A stretch of 64,000 bases of DNA from Adiantum capillus-veneris. Lineage: Eukaryota > Streptophyta > Polypodiopsida > Polypodiales > Pteridaceae. The translations under genes were made by a program, and so were the position numbers. The notes under the pieces are model-generated. The model was not told where the DNA came from. It worked only from the letters and a program-made list of their open reading frames with translations, and made no database searches. The stretch is taken from positions 96,982,412-97,046,411 of the forward strand of contig CM043963.1 in the NCBI GenBank assembly GCA_014529385.2. Direction: 5' to 3'. Numbering within the stretch: position 1 is the first letter of the stretch; every line of letters begins with the position of its first letter. Shown here in pieces: positions 1 to 10,706 of this stretch.

Positions 1-887
1 CTGACGGTGGATGGTTGAGGCCAATCAACGATGTCCTTGACTTTGTCGGGGTCCACTGAAATCCCTTCGGCCGATATGACAAATCCAAGATAAATGACCT
101 TTGGTAAGCAAAAGGTGCACTTGCTCTCTTTAGTGTAAAGTTAGTGTTCCCAAAGAAGATCAAGTACTTTGCGAACATGTTCTTCGTGATCTGCCTTGTT
201 CTTAGAATAGATAAGAATGTCATCAAAGAAAACCAAGACAAAATCATCCAGGTAGGGTCTGAAAATATCTTGCATACGTCGATTGAATCTTGCAGGAGCA
301 TTTGTTAGACCAAAAGAAATTACTGTGAATTCGTAGTGTCCATACCTAGTGTTGAAAGCCGTATTTGGAATATCTGATTCCTTGATCCTTATTTGGTAAT
401 ATCCTGACCTTAGATCAATCTTTGTAAACATTTTGGCGCCATGGAGCCTGTCCAAGAGTTTGTCAATCCTTGGAATTGGATACTTGTTCTTGAAAGTTAC
501 TTGGTTTAGTCCACGGTAGTCTATCCATAGCCTTAAGGTTCCATCCTTCTTCTTCTGAAAAATAACTAGAGCACCCCAAGGAGAAGTACTGGGTCGAATG
601 AATTCTTGCTCAATGAGTTGCCTAAGTTGTTCCTTGAGTTCGATGGCCTCTAGAAGTGACATTTTATAAGGTCTTTTTGAGATAGGTTCACATCCAGGAA
701 TAGTCTCAATCTCATGATCTACCTCCCTATGTGGCAAAAGATTCGTAAGGTCTTCTGGGAATACATCATCATATTCCCTCAACTAGTTTGGTCGAAGTGA
801 GGTATCTGATTGGTCCACCTTGTTGAGCTTTATCACATAAATTTTTTGTCCCTTTCTTAGTCCTTTCAAAAGTCTGCTGGCCTTAAC
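1..887 (-). pseudogene. Gy1 reverse transcriptase domain (partial)
   Basis: An open stretch from 782 down to 141 encodes most of a gypsy RT: a [15 protein letters not shown] block, [28 protein letters not shown] and the catalytic FFDD at about 219-230, which is intact. One in-frame TAA at 141-143 separates it from the downstream block (LGFVIS... SVDPDKVKDI) that continues to base 1 in the same frame. Upstream, the frame between 887 and 782 also reads as linker sequence apart from one stop near 781. The enzyme would copy element RNA into DNA in the virus-like particle. RNase H and integrase would lie left of the window. Confidence 0.9.
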
Positions 888-891
888 TAGA

Positions 892-1179
892 GGGTGAAAG
901 CATGTTAACCTGTCATGCTTTTTCATGTCCCGGACAATGCTAACTAGCACAATTTTGACATATGCTAACTAGTACAATAACTGGAGCTACATCTCCAAGA
1001 TCTATGACATATGATATATCAATAGAAAGCACTTGAAACAAGGAATCCAAATGTACAACCTCCGACAAATTTTGATATTATTTGTAAAAAATTTACCGGA
1101 CGCCCAACTTTTTGAAGATGTGCTAACTTGAAATTGCTAACTAGCATAAAAAGCGCGACAGGTTAACATGCTTTCACCC
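892..1179. mobile_element. 288-bp MITE-like element inserted in Gy1
   Basis: The ends are inverted repeats beginning GGGTGAAAGCATGTTAACC, matching over about 23 bp before the first mismatch. The element has no ORF. It is flanked by TAGA on both sides (888-891 and 1180-1183), a candidate target duplication. The Gy1 frame reads through uninterrupted if the element and one TAGA are removed, so it inserted into an existing Gy1 copy. Internally the motif TGCTAACTAG recurs near both ends. The superfamily is not assigned. Confidence 0.8.
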
Positions 1180-1183
1180 TAGA

Positions 1184-2500
1184 GTAGCCCTAGGTCTCCC
1201 ATTTTGCCCCTGGATTAAGGCTTCATTACCCAAGTTATCTGTAAAGGTAAAGTTTCCTTGTGCACAATGGATGTGGGCCCTATTTTTCTTTAGACAGTCC
1301 ATCCCTAGTATCCCATCAAAGAATCCTAAGGGTAGGGTTCGAAATTGGGCAGAAGTTGGGTGTCCCCCTAGATCAAAGTCGATTTTTCCTGCAGAATGTG
1401 GAGATACTACTTCCTTGCCGTTTTCTAACTCTACAATTAGCTTGCTTGTTGGATACTTATCTAGCTTGAGCTTCCTCATGCATCTGGGTGAAAGAAATGA
1501 AAGAGTACTACCACAATCTATAAGAAAGTTAACTTGTTCACCTCTGAGAGATCCTGGCGTATGAATGACTGCGTATTGCTCGCAACCATTGGGGTTGTCA
1601 ATTGCAGCATGTAGGGTTGCTCTCTCCACTGCTTCATCACCCACAGTTGGTTGTACCACTGGGGCATTAACCCTGGCGGTAGCTCCACGCCCTCTCCCTC
1701 TGTTCATCCTTCCACGTCCTCCTCTTCCATTAGCTTGGCCACGCCCATGGGTAATCAAGGGTATGGCATTGGCGCTGGTTGCCTGAATGTTCCTGGGACA
1801 CTTGGATCTGTAATGTCCAAACTCGTCGCAACCATAGCATTGAACATCTGGGAACTCCATGGTTATGGTGGTAGCCACAATAGGACGCTGGTCATATGCT
1901 TGGTTGGCTGGTCTATTATTCCAAGCAGTTTTCCTTGCCCTTTTTGTCCAATGATTCCTCTTGTTCTGATTAACCTTTTGTACTTCAAGAGCTAGAGGTT
2001 TGGCCCTCAACAAGGCATCCTGTAGCGTTGTCGGCCTGAGAGCTTCCAACGGAGTATCAAAGGATCGATTAGCCCTTGGCAAAACCTTGCTATATGTTGT
2101 TCCAAAGTCATCTTAGGAGCATATCTCCGAAGAGTGACAAACTTTACATAATACTCTTCGATAGATGAAGTCAGCTGCCGGAGTGAAAAGAATTCATTCA
2201 TCTTCAAGGTTCTATAGGCAGGTGGTAAATAACGCCCCATTATTGGAGCTTTGATGTCTTCCCAGGACGTCCCTACAATGTTGCTTCCACCATATCTTGG
2301 CATCGCCAGTCAAGCGGAACATCGCAAGCATGGTCTGATTTACGGGTTGGGTTCCGGCAGCTTCAAAGTAATCGTCCATGGCTTCCATCCACATTTGCCC
2401 CCTCGCCCTTAAAGATCGTAGGTTGGGCTTGCTTAAGGAGGAGCTTCTTCTCTTGCATTGCCGAGTATAGAGCAACACGCGGTGCCTACATGGGTTATAC
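1184..2500 (-). pseudogene. Gy1 gag (CCHC) and aspartic protease
   Basis: From 2400 downward the minus strand encodes a plant gypsy gag (MDDYFEAAGT, GDAKIWWKQHC, then in another frame YLPPAYRTLKMNEFF and LEQHIARFCQG), a basic linker, and a zinc knuckle CYGCDEFGHYRSKC of CX2CX4HX4C type near 1805-1850. A protease follows with FLIDCGST and ILGMDCL. The usual active-site DSG/DTG reads DCG here. At least two frameshifts (about 2290-2300 and 2060-2080) and a damaged start near 2400-2450 break gag. Its product would coat element RNA and the protease would process the polyprotein; this copy cannot do either. Confidence 0.85.
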
Positions 2501-2789
2501 GAGATTCTTGATACCATTACTTGGATTTTAAAATAGACACGAGACTTTAAATAAAATTCAAGATTCCACTTTATCAAGAGACAGAGATTCAAAGACAAAA
2601 AGCACTTTATTGATGAAAATTTATTACAATCGAAACCCCTCAAGGTTTAGGATAACTGATGATCAACTTATTACATGGCTTTTTGGATTGCGTATAAGAT
2701 ACGCCTAGGAGATTGTGTTCACATGATGCACTACTTTGTTCGTGAAGTAGTTCCTGTACTCATCCTTGAGTGGATAATAAACTAAGATA

Positions 2790-3243
2790 TCAAGCCGGGA
2801 TTCCTCCTTTGGTACTCCAAAATTTTTTACTCTGTTCGCTCGCTGGGATCACCTCGGTGACCTTTTCCAAGAGCCAGTCGTTGATGGTTTGATTGGAGTC
2901 GCCTGAAACAGTCAGGTCCAATCGAGTAGGCCGCAAGTAGAATAACTCTACCACCTTCGATTCTTCTCCCCAACGTATCTTCTTCAAATCGGTGGCCAAG
3001 CATCCTAGATTCCAAGCGTTGATGTAGTAAACCCCACCTGCAAGTGTCCAATCAAGTCCCCATCCTCTATCGATGCGAGTGGAGTGTGGCGTATGAGCCT
3101 TCATCAGTATCTCCATTGCATATCGCCTGAACTGGTAAACTGGGGATCGTCGAGCTTGCTCATAAATAAGCTCAAATCTTGGAACTTTCGATATTCTAGC
3201 ACGGGGTCTTCCTGCAACACCAATGCAAGGAATTCGGATCAGC
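2790..3243 (-). CDS. Hypothetical leader ORF between Gy1 primer site and gag
   Basis: A minus-strand frame stays open from 3243 to a stop at 2790, about 150 codons. The first ATG is at 3116, leaving 108 codons. It has ordinary amino-acid composition with five or more Trp (RGWGLDWT, INAWNLGC, IRWGEES, INDWLLEKV), no zinc knuckle, and no signal or membrane segment. I recognise no family. It lies where gypsy elements normally have a short untranslated leader, so it may be a leader ORF or a captured host exon. Chance openness is possible. Confidence 0.35.
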
Positions 3244-3310
3244 TACCTATATACTTTCAATTCCTTTTAAATATTCAAACAATACGACTTTATTTCTCAG
3301 CCTAACCTAG

Positions 3311-3322
3311 GCTCTGATACCA
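3311..3322 (-). other. Gy1 primer binding site (initiator Met tRNA)
   Basis: The minus strand reads TGGTATCAGAGC, complementary to the 3' end of plant initiator Met tRNA. It is two bases inside an LTR edge that ends ...CCTCACA on that strand. This fixes the polarity of Gy1 and the inner border of its 5' LTR. Confidence 0.9.
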
Positions 3323-3324
3323 GG

Positions 3325-3480
3325 TGTGAGGTCCCCACCCCACCGTATCAAACGACGGATCTGATGGTGAACCTGGTGGCCACTAGATCTATAGCGGAAG
3401 CAAACAAAGTGGTTCTATATAATCTTTTGTGGTGATGTTTGTGATTTATAATGATTTTTGGGTATTTCTTGGGTTAATTT
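3325..3480 (-). repeat. Gy1 5' LTR, inner part
   Basis: Sequence next to the primer site begins TGTGAGGTCCCC on the plus strand, which is the LTR 3' end in element orientation. A TATATAG-type TATA box lies at 3411-3424 on the minus strand. The outer border is not identifiable because the 3' LTR is outside the window; the LTR may extend several hundred bases to the right. Confidence 0.6.
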
Positions 3481-4140
3481 TTTTTTTTCCTTTTAATTTT
3501 GCCAATTTTCAGTAGAAAAATTTAAAAAATACAAGAAGCAGGTGAAAAACGGTCGTACTGAAAAACAAAAAATATGGGGATAATCAGTGACTATAGGACA
3601 ACCTATGGTACAGTGGGGGTGCAATTATGAAACTGGAGCGAAAAGCGTGTTTTGGCCAGATTTTGACCGAAATGCCAAATTTCTGGTAAACAGAGCAAAT
3701 GGAGTCCAAATCAAGAAATTTTGAGCCTAAACCCCATCTCGCAAGAAGTTGTAAGCACATGTCAAATTTCATGAAAATAGGTTCAGGGACCTCCATTATA
3801 AGAAATTTTCACTTCATTTTTAGCTCATTTTCACTATTGACCTTTTGGAGAGAGCTTCTTCCACCTAGAGCGAATGGACCTTCCAGCAGCTTCTATGACG
3901 CGCACGACTACCCAACAGGCTTGAGACATGAGAGGTAGGCTCACCACCTTGAGCTTTTCGCGCATGTTTGTCGTTTTGTCGCGAAAACTAGCGTAGGGTT
4001 CACACACAAAGCGGGCGGTAGAGACCTACAAGTAGAAGCGGCCAGCTAACGGCTAACCCAAAAGCAACGAGACTTCATCCGCAGATTACCCTAGCATAGG
4101 AGACCAGTCTTGGATGTCCAAAGGCAGTAGAAAACCATCG
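3481..4140. other. Non-coding stretch, boundary between Gy1 LTR and PalA
   Basis: No coding signal. It must hold the outer edge of the Gy1 LTR and the 5' truncation point of PalA, but neither junction can be placed without a second copy of each. Confidence 0.4.
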
Positions 4141-4753
4141 GGAAAAACCCTAATTCCTAGAATCCCGCAAGTGGCCACCAAATGGAAAATCGGCGAAAAG
4201 GAGCCCAAATGCTACCAAATTTCATGGGTAGGAGCATCTCGACATGCTCCACAAGTCTATGTGGCCCACATGACCAAAAAGTGACCCGAAGCGGCACTAA
4301 AATTCAGAAACGGCATCAGACACACAAAGCGTCAAATAGCTCTCGCGGCCAAACCGCATGCCCGTTTGCCACCAAACTTCACGAGCGGCTTTCCTAGACC
4401 ATCAAAAACCAAGTCCTATGGTGGTAGACCACCATAAATCATCGAAGACATGTAAACGCAACCACGGGTGCTTCTAGAGAGACAAATTGCCAAATGAAGC
4501 TCTGGTGAAGCCAAAGTCAACAAAAACCATACGACAAGGATCCCCAAGGGATTGGGAAGCTATGGAGACCAACATCAAGAAATTTCATCGCCAAAAAGCA
4601 CTCCAAAAGTCAGAAAACGGCTCGGAGGCTCTGAAGTCCACACAGGGAGTTACTTTCTATCCATTTTACTTTTTTGTTGAAATTAGGCTTAAAAGGGACT
4701 CATGGGGACCAAGGGCAGGCACTAGGGGCACAATCCATGAAAAAATCATCAGG

Positions 4754-5623
4754 AGACATCCTACGCATAGGATGTCTCAAGGGAATTTTTGGGCACAGAT
4801 CCCAACATTTTTCACCACACACATTTTCTTAATGACCTTTACATGCTATCCACCAAGTCTCATCACATTTGGACCAAAATTGACCTCATGCATGAAAAAA
4901 CGCAAAGTTAGGGCATGGATGCAAAAATGGGCCATGGACCTACCAAATCTTGTCCAAATCACATGAAACTTGCACAACACATTCACAAACACATCAACAA
5001 CCAATCTGTGTGGTCAGAAGCAAAAATTGATGAATTAGACATCCTACGTGTAGGATGTCTATTTGACATTTTTTCCCTACAGAGGATGTTTGTCCATTCT
5101 AAATCCAATCACCTCATCATCAAGAGCTCATATATCAATTTTGAAGCCATTCTAATCATTTTTGACCCCCAATGCCTTCAAGATACACTTTTTGAGCCCA
5201 AAAACACTACACAGGCTCTTACAAGAATCAATCCTTGTCCAAATCCAAATCCAAGAGCATAGCTATATTCCATAGGCCAAGGACTACCCACAGAACAAAT
5301 CTCATGCCATTTTGATGAAAAAGACATCCTACACGTAGGATGTCTCCAGCATAATTTAGACCTTCTGTGCAAAGAGTGACATCATGGAAGCCAATACCAT
5401 GGTGCAATGAGCCCATATACCAATTTTCAACCCATTTGGACATCAATTGCTACCTGATATGGACTTTCTACCCAATTTGTGACCTAAAGCCTGAATCAGC
5501 CCAAAAAATCCACTTTTTGATGCCCAAATCCATATCCAAGCACATAGCCATGTTCCATAAGCCATGCACTACCAGCATGTCAAGTATCAACCAATTCTGA
5601 GACATCCTATGCGTAGGATGTCT
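4754..5623. repeat. PalA array: four CGCG-type palindromes about 280 bp apart
   Basis: Four copies at 4754-4777, 5037-5060, 5322-5345 and 5600-5623 (steps of 283, 285 and 278 bp). Every copy has identical 10-bp arms, AGACATCCTA and TAGGATGTCT, around a 4-base centre reading CGCA, CGTG, CACG and TGCG in order. Each centre is one CpG-type transition from CGCG. The sequence before copies 3 and 4 is still alignable (both contain CCAAATCC-ATCCAAG and CATAGC-AT-TTCCATA), so this is an old tandem array of about 283-bp monomers whose palindrome is the best-kept part. The transcript could form hairpins there, or a protein dimer could bind the DNA; neither is shown. Confidence 0.9.
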
Positions 5624-5774
5624 AAATGGAAAATTTTGGCCAGATTTGCACTGTGAGCACATGCACAGTTTCACAAGTTCCTTTTAAGCTTTATTTTCAA
5701 TTTTTAAGTCATTTGGATAGTTAAAAATCATCTTCTCAGCTAATATGAAAAAAACGCTAACTTTAGACTACTGA

Positions 5775-8700
5775 GTGCAACAGGATCTATGGCAGCCGCC
5801 GGCAAAGAAGAAAAGAATGACCATTAAGGATTACCTAGAAGAAGTTGAGCCCTTCGTCATACTGGAAGGAACACTAAATCCCACCAGCACATGGATCCAA
5901 GAAGATCTGCTAGAGTCGAACGACCTAAAGATCTACCAAGGAGTTTTCAAAGACACTGAAGGGAATGTGATCGAGCTACCAATTCTACCACGGGAACTCA
6001 ATGAATTCGTAAGAACCAAGATGGCTGGGTACTTGGAGAAGATTGATCTCCACAACTATTTTGAAGCAGTATCCACAGGGGTTGACATAAAGAGAGTCTG
6101 GGATTTTGTAACAACAATAAAAGAAGATGGAGTGGCCAGAGTAACCGATATGCAAGGCAGGCCAGAAATAGAAATAGTCATCACCGAGCAAGTTGTAGCA
6201 GATGCACTAGACCTCTCCAACAAGGGAGATAGTGTAACTAAAAGAAGGGATGAGGTCAAGGTGTACAATGAGAAGAAAGGTAACTACACATTTGAAGATA
6301 TTGCCAACCCAAGAGTGGAAATCATGAGTCAGTTATACAACCAATACTTCCATATGTGTACGAAGAGGCCACAAAAGTACAGAATGCCGCTAGGTGCAAT
6401 TGCCACGACATTCACTTGGGCAATGATGAAGAGCACTCCAAGGATAATCAACTATGCAGCATATATACATGACAACCTAGTGAAGATGGGTAACAAGAAG
6501 ACAACGTATATTGTGCCAGGAGAACTAATCACTAAGGTGATTTATGGGGCATTTCACGCAAAAGGAAGATGGCCTGACCCCCCGTCTTAGAACGACTGGC
6601 TGAGGCTCAAAGAAGACAAAGAAGACGAGCCACAAAGAGCACCAAGGGTTGCTACAAGATTGAAAAGATGGCTAGAGCCTGTTCAAGAGGAGGAGCCAGA
6701 GCAAAAGAAAGGAAAGAAAGAGTTTTCCCAAGTGCTGACGAAAGAGACAAAGTCACAAAAAGCGGCAAGATTAGAGCGGATGATGGAGAGCTTCAGAGCA
6801 GAAAGAGCCCTTAAAGGTGATTTGAGTGAACTCTGGAAGCCGTCTCTAGAAGCAATTTCTGGATCATCTTGAAGGGTGCAAAGGGATAGATTCGAAGATT
6901 ACATTAAAAATTTTGAGATTCTTGATGCTGCATCAGAAAATATCCCACATGTACCTTTCACAGAGGAGGAAGTGGAGAAAATACAACAGAAACTGCTAGA
7001 CGAGCAAGAGAGCCAAGAGAGAGAAAGAAAAACAAAGGGAGACCGAGATCTAAAGAAAAAGCCTACATCTCTACCGGCCAGCCCACAACCCTCACCACCT
7101 CCTAGCAGCCCTCCACAAGAAGATAAAGAGGCTGAAAAAAAACCAGAAGAACGAGAAGAGGCCAAGCAAGAGCAGAGCCAGGAGCCGGAACCAAAGGAAG
7201 AGGCTAAGCCTCGAAGTGGGCAACAAGAGAGAAATGATTTATATAACACATTTTTGGACTTGCTAGCGGCAGGATACACGAAAGAAGAGGCTGCCATAGT
7301 CGCATTCGACTTGGCAAGCACAGGGCCTAAGAAAAAAATGCAAAGCATCAGGTTAGTAGAACTAAAAGAAATGTCCACAGATACAGTGGATCTACACCCA
7401 CCCTCCAACGACTGGGATGTGGTGATGAAAAAGTTAACTGGGTTAAGAGCGTAGTCCATGGCCTTAGAAAGTGAGATGGCAACTCTCAGGGCCACTGAAG
7501 TAAAGATAAATCTAGAAGTAGACTCTCTACAAGGACAAAGTCAAAGGCAGAAAGAGAGAGAAGCGGAGCTACAGGCCAGTCTAGCAAGGGCATTGCAAAG
7601 ATGCCAAGAAATGGAAAAGGAAAATCAGGCAGCAGCCCAAAGAATGCAAGGAGTTGAAGAGGAATGTCAGCAACTCAGCAAATCAGTGATAGATGCCGAG
7701 AGGAAAAGGGATAACCTGACCCTACATCTGGCTGAGGAATCTAAAGAAGTTGAAGCCATGCAAAACGCCAAGGAAAAGGCGTAGATAGATCAAGAAGCCA
7801 GCCAGGATGAGGTCTTTGAGCTCAAGGACCAGCTCAAAGTGAAAGCTCAAACCATCCAGAGGCTGCAGGCGTCCCCTGCCAGAGTTAGAGCTACTAGCTC
7901 GACTCACATCACTACGGAAAGTCAACTTTATGAAGAACAGATGCAAGAACTTCAGAAGGAGCTGACTCTAGAGAAAAAGAAAAGATTGATGATGGCAGAA
8001 GGGTCTATTGTCATGCAAACACGAATGGAAGAAGAACAAAAAGCCATGCAAGAGGAGTTAGGAACTATCAAAAGAAATCTCGAGGAGGTGGAGAAGATAA
8101 TCGTCGAGTTGAACGACCTCCTCGTGAGTATGGGCGAAGAAGCTGAAACAAAAAACCAGAAACTCCTAAGGTAGATTTAGGAGCTGAGAGGACAGCAAGC
8201 CGGAGACCAATGAAGGCATTGATTTAGAAAATGTGGTAGATCTAGTGGACACACCTATGCAAGAGGAAATCCTAGAAGGATCCTCTCAAGAGACACAAGA
8301 TCTGACATAGGAGGAGGAAGAAAAGCTACGTAAGGCAATAGAGGTGGAGATCAGAGAGACAACAAAGGAAGCCTTGGAGCGGGAGCAGAGGGTTTTCAAT
8401 TCCATGACCATCCAGAAGATCGACGCCAGCAACCTCAGGCGCTAATGGCTTCAACCCTCTCTCCCATATCCTTTGCTGAGATATGAAGCCGCCACTATCA
8501 ATAAGAGGATTAGAGAAGAGCCGACCGTGCCACTCTACAACGCAGATATCTCCCAACCAGAAGGGGTCATGCTGATAGTTGACTCTCAGCCCAAATGGAG
8601 GAAGGCTTGCCTCACAAAGTACCCACAATACCTAATCCACTTGGTAGAGGCACCAAAAAACATCAGAGACAACCTCAGCTTTTGTCCTCTACCAAGGATA

Positions 8701-9177
8701 AGGACGTGGAAAGCCCAAGAGATATTACAAAGGAGCCAACCCACTTGGTTGAATTATCCTAAGCTTCCGGGCTTGAAGGCAGGTGAGAGAATAAGTGTCC
8801 ATGGTGAAAACCCTAACGGGCGCCATCAAATTGTTCACTGGCTCACCTGCCCTTACGTGCATCATGATGAAGAAAATGACCCTAACCTGACCTTAGCAGT
8901 ATTTGAGACATTCAAGCCAGGCCAGGTGATAGACAGTATCTTCTTCTTCCAAGATACTTACAGATGTGCCTATGATCTGTCTGGTCAACCTTCCAAGGAG
9001 GTGATACATGCGTTGTATCAAAGGATAATGTTTCTACCATCCTATCACCTCCAGGCCTTTGAAGAAACGTTCTACACAGGCTTCTTCACAATAAACACTT
9101 ATATTTTTGGCCCAACAATGATGAATCTACATGCAAGATACGAATCACTGATCAAGATGCGTGAAACCATACGATGA
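5775..9177 (+). pseudogene. PalA long coiled-coil ORF in the post-pol (env) position
   Basis: One frame runs from just after a TGA at 5772 to 8174, interrupted only by stops at 6588, 6870, 7452, 7782 and 8172. After one frameshift (8180-8212) it continues with stops near 8308 and 8443 to the end at 9177, about 1,130 codons in all. The first ATG in frame is 5817. The N-terminal 270 residues form a globular domain (VWDFVTTIKED, EIVITEQVVADALDLSN) vaguely like the plant mobile domain of retroelement proteins. Then come a charged Pro/Glu-rich linker, a long heptad-rich coiled coil (about 7460-8400), and a C-terminal domain of about 230 residues with several aromatics (HQIVHWLTCPYVHHDEE). I see no signal peptide or membrane span, so it is not a classical envelope protein. 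Function unknown. Confidence 0.75.
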
Positions 9178-9215
9178 AGAAGCAGCTCAGCGGCCATGTC
9201 GGGGACGACATGAGC

Positions 9216-9229
9216 AAGGAGAGGGGGAG
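9216..9229 (+). other. PalA polypurine tract
   Basis: AAGGAGAGGGGGAG lies directly against the TG that opens the 3' LTR, the expected primer for plus-strand DNA synthesis. Confidence 0.85.
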
Positions 9230-9428
9230 TGTTAGAAGCTGGACACACCCTACGGAAACTAACTACTCAGAAGATTATCATTTTTTGTAATTATTGATTT
9301 ATTGAGGAAACCTGATTTTTCACTTTGTAAATATTGGGACTTATCGAAGTTTCCAGATTGTATCCCATTTTTGACAGTTAGATTAAGTAGATGGTTGATT
9401 TTGGAACTTTAGGGTTTGAGAATTGTAA

Positions 9429-9440
9429 GGTATATATACC
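9429..9440 (+). promoter_or_regulatory. PalA LTR TATA box inside a 12-bp palindrome
   Basis: GGTATATATACC is a perfect palindrome containing the TATA box. Transcription would start near 9460 and run outward past the element. The PalB TATA box also sits in an inverted repeat. Confidence 0.6.
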
Positions 9441-9799
9441 ACTTTTTGACCTTAATGAAAAACCTTTTCGTCATTTTTAAAAGAATTTTTGAAGTCTGTG
9501 AGTGAGCGTACTGTGTACTAGAGAGAGTGTGAGCTTCATCTTGACGCTACGTGTGCACCGGTGGTCAGAATCGGGTGCAGAGAAGTGAAACGTGTTTCCC
9601 CAGACAAGAGCTACGTGCCGATACCTACATTGCACGCGTACGGTCCGGTTTTGCGAGCTCCTTCTACGATATTCATCTGGTGATTAGGTGAGCATACGTT
9701 GTCTGATTTTGCATTGCAGCATATCCACGCGTTCACATTGAGTAGAGCTACACATTAGGCACTTTAGATTTTGAAAATGAAGGCCTGCAAATTTCGGCC

Positions 9800-9813
9800 A
9801 GACATCCTACGTG
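9800..9813 (+). promoter_or_regulatory. Half-site of the PalA palindrome in the LTR
   Basis: AGACATCCTACGTG is the left arm plus centre of the PalA palindrome; the right arm is absent. The PalB LTR carries the left half of its own palindrome at the matching offset. Confidence 0.7.
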
Positions 9814-10114
9814 ATTTTGCACTGGGTGTTTTGGGTGGGGTTTTGGTTCATAGACCTTAGGGAGAGCGACCTATTAGTATTAGTAGGGTCTCCTTCAAGT
9901 ACTATGGTGTTTCGAAATTGTTTGATGGGTGTTCGGCTCTAGACAACATTGTAGGAAGTTTCCTCTTATGCACTCTTGAAGACTGTGACTCAGACAATTG
10001 GTAGAGACCTCTGTGGGAATTAGTTAGGAGTCGGTCGAGTGTAGGTTGACACCTTATGCTTGCTTCCACGCGCCTGCGGGTCGAGCTTCGTCCTTAGCTG
10101 ACATTATATGTTAG

Positions 10115-10561
10115 ATGAGTTCTCGCTGTGCTGAGGTCTATCGCGGCGTATCCGTCCAACAAGAGGAGATATTGCCATTTTTTGTAGTTTGGTCTCAAGA
10201 ATCTTGCTATGTTCGCGAACGCGTGCAATTTTTTAGACCAAAAAATCCTCAAGTTCCAGCTATGTTTAAGCCATTGGCAAAAATATCTACATGCTTTGAA
10301 TGTGATCCACACAGAACAATTCTTGTGGATGACTCTCCATACTATTGTTGTGTTTCACCTACAAATAATTGCATATTTCCTTCAAAGTTTGATGAAGAAA
10401 ATATGGTTGATAATGTTCTCATAGAAGAGTTGCTCCCATTCTTGTTGCAACTTGACGGGAGCAAAGACGTGCGTGAGTTTATTGACTCTAATCGTTATGG
10501 ACAAGCCCCAATATCCAATGACAATGAATACAAAGGTCTCATGGACTATTGGAAAGATTGA
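10115..10561 (+). pseudogene. FCP1/HAD-type phosphatase fragment (C-terminal half)
   Basis: The 148-codon frame matches the second half of plant NLI-interacting/FCP1-like HAD phosphatases. It shows LLPFFVVWSQESC, a linker with KPLAKIS, the motif with paired Asp ILVDDSPYYCC, then NNCIFPSKFDEE, a helical LIEELLPFLLQL and a tail VREFIDSNRYGQ. The first half with the catalytic DxDxT nucleophile is missing; the match begins 12 bp after the PalA LTR end, so PalA insertion or later deletion probably removed it. These enzymes dephosphorylate proteins such as the polymerase II tail. Downstream frames (WSQKEITTNKLPMFEKLGDLF near 10570-10650) may be further exon remnants. Confidence 0.65.
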
Positions 10562-10706
10562 AACTCAAGATGGTCACAAAAGGAGATAACCACAAATAAG
10601 CTACCAATGTTTGAGAAGCTAGGAGACCTTTTTGGCAAGCAGGGAAACGGAGATTAGAAGGAACGAAATAGTAGAAATAATAGAAAAATAAAAAACCAAT
10701 ATTGAT

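Larger units (their letters stand above)
1..3324 (-). mobile_element. Ty3/gypsy element Gy1, internal region, cut by window start
   Basis: On the minus strand the order is primer binding site (3311-3322), a leader ORF, gag with a CCHC knuckle, aspartic protease, then reverse transcriptase running off the window at base 1. This is the normal Ty3/gypsy order. The coding frame is broken by frameshifts in gag, by a MITE-like insertion at 892-1179 and by stops after it, so the copy is dead. The 3' part (RNase H, integrase, 3' LTR) lies outside the window, so LTR divergence and target duplication cannot be read. Confidence 0.9.
4141..10103 (+). mobile_element. Large gypsy-type LTR element PalA, 3' part
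   Basis: Working label. From left to right: a spacer beginning with an AAACCCTAATT motif, four spaced palindromes, a long decayed ORF, a polypurine tract and a 3' LTR ending CA at 10103. PalB has the same AAACCCTAATTT motif after its pol region, 612 bp before its first post-pol palindrome; in PalA the distance is 607 bp. The LTR skeleton also matches PalB. PalA is therefore read as the post-pol portion of a related element whose 5' LTR, gag and pol are missing or were replaced by the Gy1 sequence. Confidence 0.75.
9230..10103 (+). repeat. PalA 3' LTR (874 bp)
   Basis: It starts TGTTAGAAGCTGG after the polypurine tract and probably ends ...TTAGCTGACA at 10103. Its skeleton matches the PalB LTR by offset from the first base: TATA box 201 versus 210, GCTACG 316 versus 318, a second GCTACG 380 versus 382, donor-like GTRAG 458 versus 455, palindrome half-site 570 versus 576, total length 874 versus 924. 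The right end is inferred from the CA terminus and this comparison, since no second PalA LTR is present. Confidence 0.7.

Noticed and set aside
219..230. FFDD in Gy1 as a mutated RT active site
   Set aside because: An aromatic residue at the first position and Phe at the second are common in gypsy RT; both Asp are present.
4754..5623. Regularly spaced palindromes as a CRISPR array
   Set aside because: Spacing is about 280 bp, intervening sequence is itself repeated and the DNA is plant nuclear; no cas genes.
6899..7495. 198-codon minus-strand open frame
   Set aside because: Antisense shadow of the Glu/Lys-rich PalA ORF; Ser/Leu-rich composition follows from the codons of the other strand.
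9688..9720. Tiny intron in the PalA LTR (GTGAGC to TTGCAG)
   Set aside because: About 32 bp is too short for a plant intron; only the donor position is kept as a candidate.
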